Assembly (NCBI GenBank): GCA_938015415.1
Contig: CALLPK010000027.1
Span: 1-64,000 of the forward strand
Origin: an uncultured Saprospiraceae bacterium
GTDB lineage: Bacteria; Bacteroidota; Bacteroidia; Chitinophagales; Saprospiraceae
Direction: 5' to 3'
DNA: 64,000 nucleotides
Part shown: positions 8,751 to 17,551 of the stretch, one piece after another
How the letters are laid out: every line of letters begins with the position of its first letter
Numbering within the stretch: the stretch's first letter is position 1
Program-made: the position numbers and the translations under genes
The notes under the pieces: model-generated
The model's input: the letters and a program-made list of their open reading frames with translations, nothing else
Databases searched by the model: none
Told to the model about the DNA's origin: nothing

Positions 8751-8810
8751 ATCCGCACATCCGCACATCAAAAAATCCGCACATCCGCACATCAAAAAAT
8801 CTGTACATCC
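8751..8810. repeat. Two 24-bp direct repeats plus a decayed third
   Basis: Two identical 24-bp units (8751-8774 and 8775-8798), each containing CCGCACATCCGCACATCAAAA, are followed by a degenerate partial copy. The words CACATCAAA and AATCCG are shared with the 16-bp array at 3803-3882, so the two arrays are related. Confidence 0.85.
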
Positions 8811-8811
8811 A

Positions 8812-9318
8812 TCACTCCTCACTTTCATAAGTCATCGGATCAATTGCGAATGCCGTCCACGATTTAAAAAAGTTCGCCACTTTCTTCTCGTCGTACCCAT
8901 CTCCGCTTTCCAGCATCGAACTATCCTGCGTATGAATTCTTCTGCCATCGGCATCCAGGATCACAAAAACCGGAAATCCCATTCGCTGCGGAAATTCGTA
9001 TTGCTTTAACAGTGCCTCGTTTTTGTTTTCCTTACTATAATTTAGGTGGTAGACCAGATAATGATCAGCTAAAATATTTTTGATGAGCGTATCTTTCTGG
9101 GCAAAATCCTCAAATTTATAACACCAGCCACACCAGTTGCCACCGACTTGTAAGACGACGTGTTTATTTTCTTTTTTGGCCTGTTTGAGCAATGCGCTGA
9201 TATCATTATTTGCATTTGCCGTAGGATTATAAAGAGTGCCGTGCGATTTTTGGGCAGTCAACTGCTGGCCACTAATTAGGAAACAAATCAATAGACTTAA
9301 GAAAATCAGATTTTTCAT
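8812..9318 (-). CDS. Secreted thioredoxin-fold protein
   Basis: The 168-residue protein has a signal peptide (hydrophobic residues 4-20, probable cleavage after LTA) and a thioredoxin-like domain with the active-site motif W62-C63-G64-W65-C66. The following HLNYSKENKNEALLKQYEF and MGFPVFVILDADGR segments fit the Thioredoxin_7/DsbD-gamma type, with the cis-proline in G-F-P-V. It is expected to act in the periplasm in thiol-disulfide exchange. Partners are not visible nearby. Confidence 0.85.
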   Translation of the reverse strand: MKNLIFLSLLICFLISGQQLTAQKSHGTLYNPTANANNDISALLKQAKKENKHVVLQVGGNWCGWCYKFEDFAQKDTLIKNILADHYLVYHLNYSKENKNEALLKQYEFPQRMGFPVFVILDADGRRIHTQDSSMLESGDGYDEKKVANFFKSWTAFAIDPMTYESEE

Positions 9319-9376
9319 GTAGCGTTTTTTTCTGTAAAGATAAAATCTTTAATAATTTACTCAGCATAAAGTCAAT

Positions 9377-10138
9377 TTACTTTTGCACCACCACTCCAAT
9401 CGTCCGCCAGACTACCGAATTTCCCCGGGCATCGAGCGGTTCAATAATCTCCAGATCATCCCGCCATTCTAAAATCGAAAAACCCAATTGCTCCAACAAC
9501 CGATGTATTTTAATCGCCGGATAATATTTTTCCCAGAGGCCCGCTTCCTGAAAATTTAATGGCGTTATAAATATCATTCTTCCTCCAGGCGACAAAACCC
9601 GAAAATGTTCTCGCAACGCCGCCGCTGGATCTGCTACCCGGTCCAGCAAAAAACTATGAACCACTAAATCCTGCGAATTGTCTTCGAAGGGTAAGTCTGC
9701 CGCCTTTGCCAATCCAAAATGAAGATTGTCCAGTGCTTGACCACGGAGCATTTGTATTCCCGAAAATCCCAGATGCGCACTGTTCAGCATAATCATTTTT
9801 TCTTCGACCCAAAATTCCCGCCCCCGCTTCAGCAACTGATAACTAAAATCCAGTCCCCAGCAATTGGCCTCCGGATATCCCTGCGCGAGGGTAGCAATCC
9901 AGCGTCCTACACTGCAGCCCAACTCCGTAATGGTCTGAGGAGTAGCCGGAAGATAAGGTTGCGCAAAATCAAGTACCGACTGCAACGGATATTTTTTCCA
10001 CAAGTCATCGGCCAGATGCAAAGCCGTCTGCCGGATGACCATCGGATCATATCGTTCGTACCGATCTTTTTGAAATTCAGCCGGCGATTTATCGTAGAAA
10101 AAAGGAATTGATTTTCGGTGGAGAAGAGGAGCGCGCAT
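9377..10138 (-). CDS. SAM-dependent methyltransferase
   Basis: This 253-residue protein has the SAM-binding core TITELGCSVGRWIATLA (about 69-85), a beta-2 acidic residue in CWGLDFSYQLL, and a motif IV/post-I region DLVVHSFLLDRVADP followed by REHFRVLSPGGRMIFITPLN. This is the Methyltransf_11/25 pattern. The N-terminus FFYDKSPAEFQKDRYERYD is typical of a Bacteroidetes subgroup of unknown substrate. No operon partner is evident; the neighbouring thioredoxin gene is 58 bp downstream on the same strand. Confidence 0.78.
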   Translation of the reverse strand: MRAPLLHRKSIPFFYDKSPAEFQKDRYERYDPMVIRQTALHLADDLWKKYPLQSVLDFAQPYLPATPQTITELGCSVGRWIATLAQGYPEANCWGLDFSYQLLKRGREFWVEEKMIMLNSAHLGFSGIQMLRGQALDNLHFGLAKAADLPFEDNSQDLVVHSFLLDRVADPAAALREHFRVLSPGGRMIFITPLNFQEAGLWEKYYPAIKIHRLLEQLGFSILEWRDDLEIIEPLDARGNSVVWRTIGVVVQK

Positions 10139-10207
10139 AAGGGCAATATGGAAATTTTTTAACGAATCGGAAGTGATTAATCGACAAGATAATAAAAAAC
10201 GCCTGAA

Positions 10208-10250
10208 TTGAATTGTAGGAACAAGGCATTGCCTTGTTCCTACAATTCAA
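10208..10250. repeat. Perfect 21-bp palindrome
   Basis: Arms 10208-10228 and 10230-10250 are exactly complementary around a single central base; each contains the words GTAGGAACAAGGCA / TGCCTTGTTCCTAC. It lies between two minus-strand genes, downstream of the OmpA gene's neighbour, and lacks a clear T run. It is probably a REP-type element or an unusual terminator. Confidence 0.8.
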
Positions 10251-10300
10251 CAATTCAACAAGCGAAGCCCCTCAACCAACGAAGCGCCTCAACACGATAA

Positions 10301-12079
10301 TTAATTCTTCCGCTTCTTCAACTTCGCCCGATCAATATACTCTGGTGCATTGTCAATATATTCGATCGTCGTTTGGTCGGTACCCAAGCTGGTAATTTTT
10401 ATTTCGGTACGACGGTTAAACTGGTATTCCTCTTCCGAGCAGGGCACGCCGTCTGTACAACGGTTTCTGGGGTTTTGTTCTCCTTTTCCGTATGCCCGGA
10501 TTCTGTCCGGTTCGATACCCCGGCTGGTCAGATAATATTTGGCGGAAGTCGAACGACGGGCTGATAAATCCAGGTTAAATTCTTTGGTTCCACGACTATC
10601 CGTATGCGAAGTAAGATCGACTGTCATCGCCGGATATTGTTTCATCAAATCCAAAATGGCATCCAAACCTTTGGAAGCATCGGTACGGATATAAGATTTT
10701 CCAAAATCATAAAAAATCTGATCCAGCACAATGATACTTCCGACTTTCAGGGCCGGTGGCGCTTCTACTTCCACCATTACTTTTGGTATGGGCCATAAGG
10801 CAATGGTCAGCATTTTCGGATCATCGGCACTAAAAGCAGTGTAGGCAATATGTCCTTTTTTAAAACCTTCTTTGCTTGCTGCAAAAATATATTTTTTGGT
10901 AACGTTTAGCTTTACTTTCGTTTGTCCATCTTTATCGGTGGTCATGGTTTGGTCGGTATCAAATAATTCGTCACGAACTCGATAACGCAGCAGATGTTCC
11001 TGAAATTTATTTTTATAAATATTCACTTCAAATACTTCATTCATTTCAAAAATACTTTTGCCATCCGCTATTTCAATCATCAAAACCTTAGCATTTTCCA
11101 GCACCTCGGAAGTTTCTTTGTTGATTACCCGCACCATTTTTTCAAATTCCTTGGGTGGGAATAATCCTTTTAATCCACCTGGTATCTCTAATCTGTAAAC
11201 ATCATCTTTTCCTTTACCACCGGGACGGTCAGAAGACATAAATCCTACCTCACCTGAAGCACTTAAAATCAATCCAAGGTCATCTCTGCCAGAGTTGATT
11301 GGAGCGGGCAGTCTTTCTACTTTTCCTTTTTTTTCGGGGGTGAAATCTACTGCGTAAATATCCAGGCCGCCTATGGTGCCTGCCCGATTAGAAGAGAAAA
11401 ATAATTTTCCACTCGGATGTAAATAGGGAAATACTTCTTGTTCTTTAGAATTAATTTCCGGACCTAAATTTACCGGATCAGACCATTTATCTCCCATTTT
11501 TTTTACGTAGTATAAATCCATTCCACCTTGTCCACCCGGACGGTCGGAAGCAAAATATAGATACTGCCCATCTCTCGAAAGCGTAGGGTGTACGCAGGAG
11601 TATTGGTCATTATTAAAGCTCAATTCTTTAACGTTCTCCCAGTCGTCTTTACCCTTGGTAGCTTCGTAAATTTTTAACTTTACAATTCCGTCTTTTGCTT
11701 TAACCGGTTGTCCATTTTTTATATTATTTCGGGTATAATACATTTTTTGAAAATCCGGACTAAAAGTAAGCGAACCTTCGTGGTAGCGCGTATTTATTTT
11801 TAATGAAAAAGGAGCTGATTTAGATAGCTTCTTTTTAGGACCTAAATCTGCGTACATCAGGTCAAAAGTTCGCTCTTTGATCATCCCATCCCTTTTCCCG
11901 TGACGGGTATCCGAAGATACGAACACTAGCCCGTGGTGATAGAATACAGGAGAGAATTCCAGTGCGGGCGTATTAACCTGCTCAAGATTAATGACTTTAA
12001 TATTGTCCTTTTGCTGGGCCAATAAAGCACACATACTGAATAGGAAAACAATCGTCATTTGAAAAATTTTCATGTTCAT
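10301..12079 (-). CDS. PD40 beta-propeller and OmpA-domain outer-membrane protein
   Basis: The 592-residue protein has a signal peptide ending at LLAQQ, a six- to seven-strand-set beta-propeller of PD40 repeats (for example YSCVHPTLSRDGQYLYFASDR and the repeated SSNRAGTIGG, SSDRPGGKG words; about 50-300), a middle beta-sandwich (about 315-430), and a C-terminal OmpA peptidoglycan-binding domain (about 455-575) with SHTDSRGTKEFNLDLSARR. It is exported and linked to peptidoglycan. The domain order resembles PorE of the T9SS but lacks its N-terminal TPR, so I do not use that symbol. A role in envelope integrity or T9SS anchoring is plausible, not shown. Confidence 0.88.
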   Translation of the reverse strand: MNMKIFQMTIVFLFSMCALLAQQKDNIKVINLEQVNTPALEFSPVFYHHGLVFVSSDTRHGKRDGMIKERTFDLMYADLGPKKKLSKSAPFSLKINTRYHEGSLTFSPDFQKMYYTRNNIKNGQPVKAKDGIVKLKIYEATKGKDDWENVKELSFNNDQYSCVHPTLSRDGQYLYFASDRPGGQGGMDLYYVKKMGDKWSDPVNLGPEINSKEQEVFPYLHPSGKLFFSSNRAGTIGGLDIYAVDFTPEKKGKVERLPAPINSGRDDLGLILSASGEVGFMSSDRPGGKGKDDVYRLEIPGGLKGLFPPKEFEKMVRVINKETSEVLENAKVLMIEIADGKSIFEMNEVFEVNIYKNKFQEHLLRYRVRDELFDTDQTMTTDKDGQTKVKLNVTKKYIFAASKEGFKKGHIAYTAFSADDPKMLTIALWPIPKVMVEVEAPPALKVGSIIVLDQIFYDFGKSYIRTDASKGLDAILDLMKQYPAMTVDLTSHTDSRGTKEFNLDLSARRSTSAKYYLTSRGIEPDRIRAYGKGEQNPRNRCTDGVPCSEEEYQFNRRTEIKITSLGTDQTTIEYIDNAPEYIDRAKLKKRKN

Positions 12080-12148
12080 TTTATTTTTTTATGAAAAAGT
12101 GAGATAATTTACTGAAAAAGAAGTGATTACGGTGGGACAAAGGCGCAT

Positions 12149-12156
12149 CAAAAATA
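12149..12156 (-). promoter_or_regulatory. Candidate -7 element of the PD40-OmpA gene
   Basis: TATTTTTG on the minus strand matches TAnnTTTG, about 70 bp before the start codon. No clear -33 element accompanies it. Confidence 0.3.
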
Positions 12157-12235
12157 TACAGATTTTAATTTTATCCGGTATGCTGGTATCAGCTCTGGAA
12201 AAACGAATTCCAAGTTCAATTGTTCATTCAAAGCT

Positions 12236-12369
12236 GAAAGCCAAACCCACCAGCAGCGAAAAAGCCCCCAAAAATTAAAGAGCCCGCGTCAGAAGAGAGC
12301 CCATCGCCCCCCTCACCAATTGAAGAGAGCCCACCGAAAGCCAAACCCGCCAGCAGAGAAAAAGCCCAC
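12236..12369. repeat. Pair of 34-bp direct repeats
   Basis: A 34-bp sequence starting GAAAGCCAAACCC at 12236 recurs at 12336 with a few mismatches, spaced by exactly 100 bp. Between them lie two shorter copies of GAAGAGAGCCCA. The second copy ends at the stop codon of the helicase gene. The word recurs at 54438 near alkB. Meaning unknown. Confidence 0.75.
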
Positions 12370-12370
12370 C

Positions 12371-15300
12371 TCAACACCCACAAAACTCAATCAAATCATT
12401 ATACACTTTATTCTGCCGAAGAATTTCCGGGTTTCCTACAATGATTAAATGCTTGCGCGCCCGGGTCAGTGCTACGTTTAATTTCCGGTCTACTCCTTCT
12501 CCTGACTCCGAAACGAGTGAAGCGAGCTGGCTCACCTGATTGGCACAAAGCGAAATAAGAATCACATCACGGGCGCCTCCCTGATAGCGTTCTACCGTAT
12601 CAATCGTGAGCAAATCCAAGTCTACCTCTGCCCGTTGCAGTACCTGTTGCAATTGCGCAATTTGGGCACGATAAGGTGTGATAATGCCAATGCTATCTAA
12701 AGAAATTTCCTCCCCGTTGGCTTCGTAAATCCGGTGGAAACTCTTGACCAGCTCCGTAATTTTTTCTGCTTCAAAAGTATTGACTTTAAAATGAGGTCCG
12801 CTCTCCGAAGGGGTAGGAATAAAGAGTATTCGTTGATCACAAAGTTGTTGTTCCAGCTCTGTACTCTCGTACGGCAGTGCAAATCGTAGCGGGGCAATTT
12901 GTTGGTGGTGTGCCAGTAATTCTTCAGGTAGGATATTTAAAAGTCCGTCGTAAAAGCTTTGGTTTGGGAACGCCATTAAATCCTGGTGCATCCGACCTTG
13001 ATGGGAAAGCTGTGCATAGGCCCAGTCCCAGTTATTGGCTTGACATTGTTTGAATAATCGTTCGAACAAAGAGTCCCGTAAATTATGGAGTCCAATGTTT
13101 TGTAATAGCGGCGATTCGGTAGCGGATTCTTTTGAGTCCTGGGTAACCACGGCGGGTAGTTGTTTATGGTCACCGATTAAAATAAACTGTTCAAACTTTG
13201 GTAAAAGGCCTGCCAGTAACGGCTCCAAAATTTGCGATGCTTCGTCAATGATGACACGTTGGAATTTTTTTAACTTTAATAAATCCTGTTTGTTGATAAT
13301 TGACGCAACGGTGGATACGAAAATTCGACGACTGTCAATCAGTTCTTTTAATTCTGAACGTTTATTCAGTGCCTTCGTTTTTTCCGAAAGGAGTTGCCCC
13401 CGAAATTTTTCCGAAGTGGAATAGGAAGATCCGATCCGAATATATTCTTCGGTCATCAATTTATCAATACCTTCAATAGCTTCGCATATTTCGTCTACGG
13501 CTCGGTTGGTATACGCGAGCAAGAGTACATTTTCGTCGGTTTCATTAATGATATATTTGACAAAATGTTGAAGCATAATACTCGTTTTCCCGGTACCCGG
13601 TGGACCCCATAACAAGAAGTAATCTGGAGCATTGATAGCCTGATTGAAAATATCTTCCTGCTCCCGCGTCAGACGAGGTAGCGAATGAGTTTCGTAGGGC
13701 TCCGGCTTTCCGGGAGCTTCGGTGGTGAGTAATAAACCTTTCTTTTTTTGATTAAATTGGACAAACTCAAAAATACTCCGGTACATACTCGTAAAGCCGC
13801 TGTCAAATAGATCATGTTCTAAATTCCAAAACTGGTGCTGACTAAAAAGCGATTCGTTGTATTGTTTAGAACGCAGTCGAACAGTGATGGCGCCCTTGGT
13901 CATCTCAACAATCGTACATTTAAAAATCTGGTGATTTAAAACCCCGTTTTCTCCTTCTTCGTGTGGGTAGAGCACCGCAATATCTCCTTTTCTAAAATTA
14001 GCCAGATCACCACTTTCGGCTGTTTTAGAAAAATAAATTAACGGATCATCAGCACGGGTATTTATTTTATTAATTTGTAAATGGGAAATAATATCAAACT
14101 GTTCTGATTTTTCTTTAAAACCATTTAACCATAAACTGGCCAGTCCATTCAAATGATCAATTCCCTGAATTCCGGTTTTAGCGAGTTGGTGTTCCCGCGC
14201 AATCAAACTAATAAATGCGTGGAAATAATCACTTTCAAGTTCGTTCATTTCCTGATAAACCGTCGCAAACTTTCCCAGGTCGCGTCCCAAAAAACCTTTT
14301 ATGTTCGGATAACGGCCGGGATGAATTTTTTGTAAAATATCTCTGGCTGCTGGATTTTTTTGAAACTGAGAGAGTTGGTACTCAATGGTCAGCAACTGAT
14401 TGCGTAAGTGAATGGCTTCAAATTGTTTCGTCTTGGTAACCGGTGCAAAACGCAGGGGTTTATCTTCGGCACCAGAGTATAAAATATAATTGGTCGGGAT
14501 GAGTCGTTCGGCGTAGACAGATTTAATCATCAGATCGTAGAGTAAAGTCTGGACATAATGATTATCGCTTAATCCCCAGCGATTAGGCTTCCAGACTTTT
14601 CCACTTTTTAATTCGATGATGGCGGAATCCTCTTTTCCGGCTTTATCGGTATGATGATAAAAAACATCAAGTCGTCCCTGAATTCCGTAGCGCTGCGAAT
14701 AAAAACTGGGTTCCAGTAAACAATGCTCGGGAGGAATATCATTTTCCGCAAAGGTCTGTACGGCCATTTGTTTAAGCGTCAGAAAATGTCGTTGTGATTT
14801 TTGCATAATCTCACGGATTTCCCGATCTGAAAACAACGTAAAGGCCAGTGGATTTAATCGGAATACTTTTGGAAAAGTTTCTTTAAAGGTCGCCTGAGGA
14901 TTGGTCATTAGTTCGTCCAGAAAGAAGTTGGCAATATTTCCAAGCATTAATGGAATGGTGGTTTCAAAAGGTAAGAATTTTTTCAATAAATAAGAAACTG
15001 GCAAAGTCGTCCCTTCTTTAAAACATTCGGCAATTGCACTGACATCAACCAGATAATCCGGTTCGATCACAATGGCACGTGGTCGGTAGACGTCCTCTTT
15101 ATCTATTTCAATATCCAGTAAATTCAAAATAACGGGAAAACCAAAAACGCTTTCCAGTGCTTCGATATCCGAGTTGAAATTTTCGTTCCGATCGGCAATA
15201 TTATATTTGATTTTTATTTCCATCCCCGGAAATTCCTCATCGCGTGCAGTCAGCATTTCTGCTTTATGATCGATGGATACTGCTACGACCCGGGCAAAGG

Positions 15301-15733
15301 AGCGATTTCCTTTAATCGAGCTGGGGGCGGTTTTATAAAATCCTTCGGGTGGTAAAATCTCCGCCAGCGCACCGGGAATACCTTGTTTGAAAATGGACGA
15401 AATACTCAGGGTCAGCGCGTGGAGTCCCAATTTGTATAATACGAGCAGATCCAGTTTTTGAGTGGCCCGCCGGGATTCCAGGGTTTGTGCCTGTTTCCGA
15501 AATTCGTGAATAAAAAACTGTAGTTGCTTACTGAGGTTGTATTTGTGTCCCGCAAAGGCAATTCGGGCAAATAGGGTAGTAAACTGTAATTTCTCTTCTT
15601 TGGTTGCTTCGACGTATAATAAATTAAGGAGTCGGTACTGCGCCGAAATTTGAGCGGATAGAGTGGTTTCTTCCAGATCCTGAATTTTAAGAACCTCCTT
15701 ATAAAAGAGTTTGGCGAGTGCTTCGTTTTTCAT
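12371..15733 (-). CDS. Dna2-like nuclease / superfamily 1 helicase
   Basis: The 1120-residue protein joins a Cas4/Dna2-type PD-(D/E)xK nuclease (about 345-400: GRLDVFYHH then IIELKSGK) to a Upf1/Dna2-type SF1 helicase. Helicase motifs are LLWGPPGTGKTSIML (I, about 710), VIIDEASQILEP (II), IGDHKQLPAVV (III), SHQGRMHQDLMAFPNQSFY (IV), IGIITPYRAQIAQL, DTVERYQGGARDVILISL (V) and LNVALTRARKHLIIVG (VI). All catalytic motifs look intact. It is expected to unwind and cleave DNA ends in repair or replication. It follows the rplT terminator and is transcribed separately. Stand-alone proteins of this layout also occur in defence loci, but this context is housekeeping. Confidence 0.88.
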   Translation of the reverse strand: MKNEALAKLFYKEVLKIQDLEETTLSAQISAQYRLLNLLYVEATKEEKLQFTTLFARIAFAGHKYNLSKQLQFFIHEFRKQAQTLESRRATQKLDLLVLYKLGLHALTLSISSIFKQGIPGALAEILPPEGFYKTAPSSIKGNRSFARVVAVSIDHKAEMLTARDEEFPGMEIKIKYNIADRNENFNSDIEALESVFGFPVILNLLDIEIDKEDVYRPRAIVIEPDYLVDVSAIAECFKEGTTLPVSYLLKKFLPFETTIPLMLGNIANFFLDELMTNPQATFKETFPKVFRLNPLAFTLFSDREIREIMQKSQRHFLTLKQMAVQTFAENDIPPEHCLLEPSFYSQRYGIQGRLDVFYHHTDKAGKEDSAIIELKSGKVWKPNRWGLSDNHYVQTLLYDLMIKSVYAERLIPTNYILYSGAEDKPLRFAPVTKTKQFEAIHLRNQLLTIEYQLSQFQKNPAARDILQKIHPGRYPNIKGFLGRDLGKFATVYQEMNELESDYFHAFISLIAREHQLAKTGIQGIDHLNGLASLWLNGFKEKSEQFDIISHLQINKINTRADDPLIYFSKTAESGDLANFRKGDIAVLYPHEEGENGVLNHQIFKCTIVEMTKGAITVRLRSKQYNESLFSQHQFWNLEHDLFDSGFTSMYRSIFEFVQFNQKKKGLLLTTEAPGKPEPYETHSLPRLTREQEDIFNQAINAPDYFLLWGPPGTGKTSIMLQHFVKYIINETDENVLLLAYTNRAVDEICEAIEGIDKLMTEEYIRIGSSYSTSEKFRGQLLSEKTKALNKRSELKELIDSRRIFVSTVASIINKQDLLKLKKFQRVIIDEASQILEPLLAGLLPKFEQFILIGDHKQLPAVVTQDSKESATESPLLQNIGLHNLRDSLFERLFKQCQANNWDWAYAQLSHQGRMHQDLMAFPNQSFYDGLLNILPEELLAHHQQIAPLRFALPYESTELEQQLCDQRILFIPTPSESGPHFKVNTFEAEKITELVKSFHRIYEANGEEISLDSIGIITPYRAQIAQLQQVLQRAEVDLDLLTIDTVERYQGGARDVILISLCANQVSQLASLVSESGEGVDRKLNVALTRARKHLIIVGNPEILRQNKVYNDLIEFCGC

Positions 15734-15823
15734 GTTTGCTACCTCCGGTGGTTTTGCATTTGATTAACCGAGGTATGGTAAAAATACGGAAAATTGAGCA
15801 GTCTAATTGACATGATACTAACC

Positions 15824-15860
15824 GAAAAAGCCCCGAAGTAATTAAACTTCGAGGCTTTCG
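15824..15860 (-). terminator. Terminator after rplT
   Basis: On the minus strand AGCC-T-CGAAGT pairs with ACTTCG-G-GGCT around a short AT loop and is followed by TTTTTC. It lies directly after rplT and ends the infC-rpmI-rplT operon. Confidence 0.8.
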
Positions 15861-15876
15861 CAAATACAAGAATGTA

Positions 15877-16224
15877 TTATTTTTTTACGGAATTCACCAC
15901 TGCTTTAAAAGCTTCCGGGTGATTCATGGCCAGATCAGCTAGTACTTTACGATTTAAAGTAGAACCTGATTGAGCCAGTCCGTGGATCAATCTTGAGTAA
16001 GTCGTACCTTCCTGACGAGCACCAGCGTTGATACGAGCGATCCATAATCTACGGAAAGCACGCTTTTTGTTACGACGGTCTCTAAAAGCATAACCCATTG
16101 CCTTGTCTACGGCATTTTTGGCTACTGTGTAAACTTTACTACGCGCACCGAAATAACCACGGGCGGCTTTTAAAATTTTCTTACGTCTTTTTCGGGACGC
16201 GACCCGATTTTTTGATCTAGGCAT
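15877..16224 (-). CDS. rplT: Large ribosomal subunit protein bL20
   Basis: This 115-residue, strongly basic protein is ribosomal protein bL20: [19 protein letters not shown] at the start, [19 protein letters not shown], and [21 protein letters not shown]. bL20 binds 23S rRNA early in 50S assembly. Length is normal. It is the last gene of the conserved infC-rpmI-rplT operon, followed by an intrinsic terminator. In several bacteria bL20 represses this operon; whether that occurs here cannot be told from sequence. Confidence 0.98.
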   Translation of the reverse strand: MPRSKNRVASRKRRKKILKAARGYFGARSKVYTVAKNAVDKAMGYAFRDRRNKKRAFRRLWIARINAGARQEGTTYSRLIHGLAQSGSTLNRKVLADLAMNHPEAFKAVVNSVKK

Positions 16225-16310
16225 ATTTAAATGATTTAGTACAGCGCAGGGACTTGTTAAAATACTTTAAACCTGTGCTCTCGTTAAAAATAAATTTACT
16301 TGTTCTAAAA

Positions 16311-16505
16311 TTAGATACAAAGCAGGTGTCTGATTCGCTTCTCATCCGCTTTAGAAACCAAAACGGTATCACGGAGGCGAAGTTTTCTTTTCTTGGACAT
16401 CTTAGTCAGAATATGTGACTTATAAGCTTGTCCTCTCTTAATTTTCCCGGAACCAGTTACCTTGAATCGCTTCTTAGTACCAGAATGGGTCTTCATTTTA
16501 GGCAT
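16311..16505 (-). CDS. rpmI: Large ribosomal subunit protein bL35
   Basis: The 64-residue basic protein starts [20 protein letters not shown] and has [19 protein letters not shown], the signature of bL35. It sits between infC and rplT as in nearly all bacteria. The spacer to rplT is 86 bp and to infC about 200 bp, the latter containing a strong hairpin. Confidence 0.97.
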   Translation of the reverse strand: MPKMKTHSGTKKRFKVTGSGKIKRGQAYKSHILTKMSKKRKLRLRDTVLVSKADEKRIRHLLCI

Positions 16506-16610
16506 AATTCTGTTATTTTTTTAAAATAGATTGCAAATGTAAGCAATATAGCGGAAGTAAACAACCTTAATCTGCTGCGAATCAGGAGTGACGGGGTATT
16601 AAACAAAAGA

Positions 16611-16638
16611 AGCGAACATTACAATCGTAATATTCGCT
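16611..16638 (-). terminator. Hairpin between infC and rpmI, possible attenuator
   Basis: The minus-strand RNA forms a 12-bp stem AGCGAAUAUUAC / GUAAUGUUCGCU (one U-G wobble) with a 4-nt loop, followed by UCUUUUGUUU. The wobble is a pair only in the minus-strand RNA, which fits a transcript of this operon. It could be a partial terminator that sets infC output above rpmI-rplT, or an attenuator. Confidence 0.6.
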
Positions 16639-16707
16639 CACTCGTATTTGTATGAGAAGGATAAACAGAATCCATTCTAAATATCTTATAGGATTCGTCT
16701 GGTATTA

Positions 16708-17307
16708 TTAATTCTTCTTTTTAGTGGATTTAGCCGATTTTTTTGGCGTTATCATCACCGTCATTCTTCGTCCTTCGAGTTTTGGTAAATTCTCGGGAAC
16801 GCCTCTTTCTTCCAATTCTTTTAACAGACGGAGTAAAAGTAGTTCACCCCGATCCTTAAAAACGATGGAACGTCCCCGGAAGAATACATAGGCTTTCACC
16901 TTGGAACCTTCATCCAGAAATTTTTCGGCATGCTTAAGTTTGAAAGCAAAATCGTGATCATCTGTATTCGGACCAAACCGAATTTCCTTGATGACCGTTT
17001 TTACTGCGTTGGATTTGATTTCTTTTTCCCGTTTCTTTTTCATGTAAAGAAACTTCTTGTAGTCGATAATCTTACAAACCGGAGGATCGGCTTTAGGCGA
17101 GATTTCTACCAAATCCAGCTCCATCCGCTGTGCCCATTCGAGGACTTGTCGGGTAGGGTAGACATCAGGGGAAATTTTCTTTCCCAGTAGTTCACTTAAT
17201 TTTTCCAAATTATCGCCTACCAGACGAATATTAGGAACACGAATACGGTCATTAATTTTGAATTGTGGTTCCCGTTCTACGGGTTTATAAGAGCGTCTTT
17301 TTGCCAA
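16708..17307 (-). CDS. infC: Translation initiation factor IF-3
   Basis: The 199-residue protein is IF-3: N-domain with [16 protein letters not shown] and [25 protein letters not shown], linker, and C-domain with [29 protein letters not shown] and [11 protein letters not shown]. There is no ATG at the expected start. The frame opens after an in-frame TAA with codons TTA AAA AAA AGC ATA TTG, so initiation is at TTG (17307) or possibly ATA. Non-standard infC starts are a known device, because IF-3 itself rejects them and so limits its own synthesis. The C-terminus carries a lysine-rich tail. Confidence 0.95.
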   Translation of the reverse strand: MAKRRSYKPVEREPQFKINDRIRVPNIRLVGDNLEKLSELLGKKISPDVYPTRQVLEWAQRMELDLVEISPKADPPVCKIIDYKKFLYMKKKREKEIKSNAVKTVIKEIRFGPNTDDHDFAFKLKHAEKFLDEGSKVKAYVFFRGRSIVFKDRGELLLLRLLKELEERGVPENLPKLEGRRMTVMITPKKSAKSTKKKN

Positions 17308-17490
17308 TATGCTTTTTTTTAATTAAAAATGAAAATGTCAGAATTACCGAAAATACAAAATCTTTCAGTAATCCCTATGTGGATAAGCGTAAAAGTACCT
17401 AAAAAGTTCCTGAATGAACCATTTTATTTGAATTTTTAAGAAACTAACCGCATTTCAAGGTGAAAACAACGAATTTGACCCGTTTTAAAT

Positions 17491-17525
17491 TAAAAAGTCC
17501 TGAACAACTGCTGTTGTTCAGGACT
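17491..17525 (-). terminator. Terminator after clpC
   Basis: On the minus strand a 13-bp perfect stem AGTCCTGAACAAC / GTTGTTCAGGACT with a 4-nt loop is followed by TTTTTAATTTAAA. This is a strong intrinsic terminator 26 bp after the clpC stop codon. Confidence 0.9.
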
Positions 17526-17551
17526 CTTACGTTGAATCGCGAGTCGTGTGC

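Noticed and set aside
12371-15733. Phage-defence helicase-nuclease
   Set aside because: The domain layout also fits a repair enzyme, and the neighbours are ribosomal and envelope genes; no defence partner is present.
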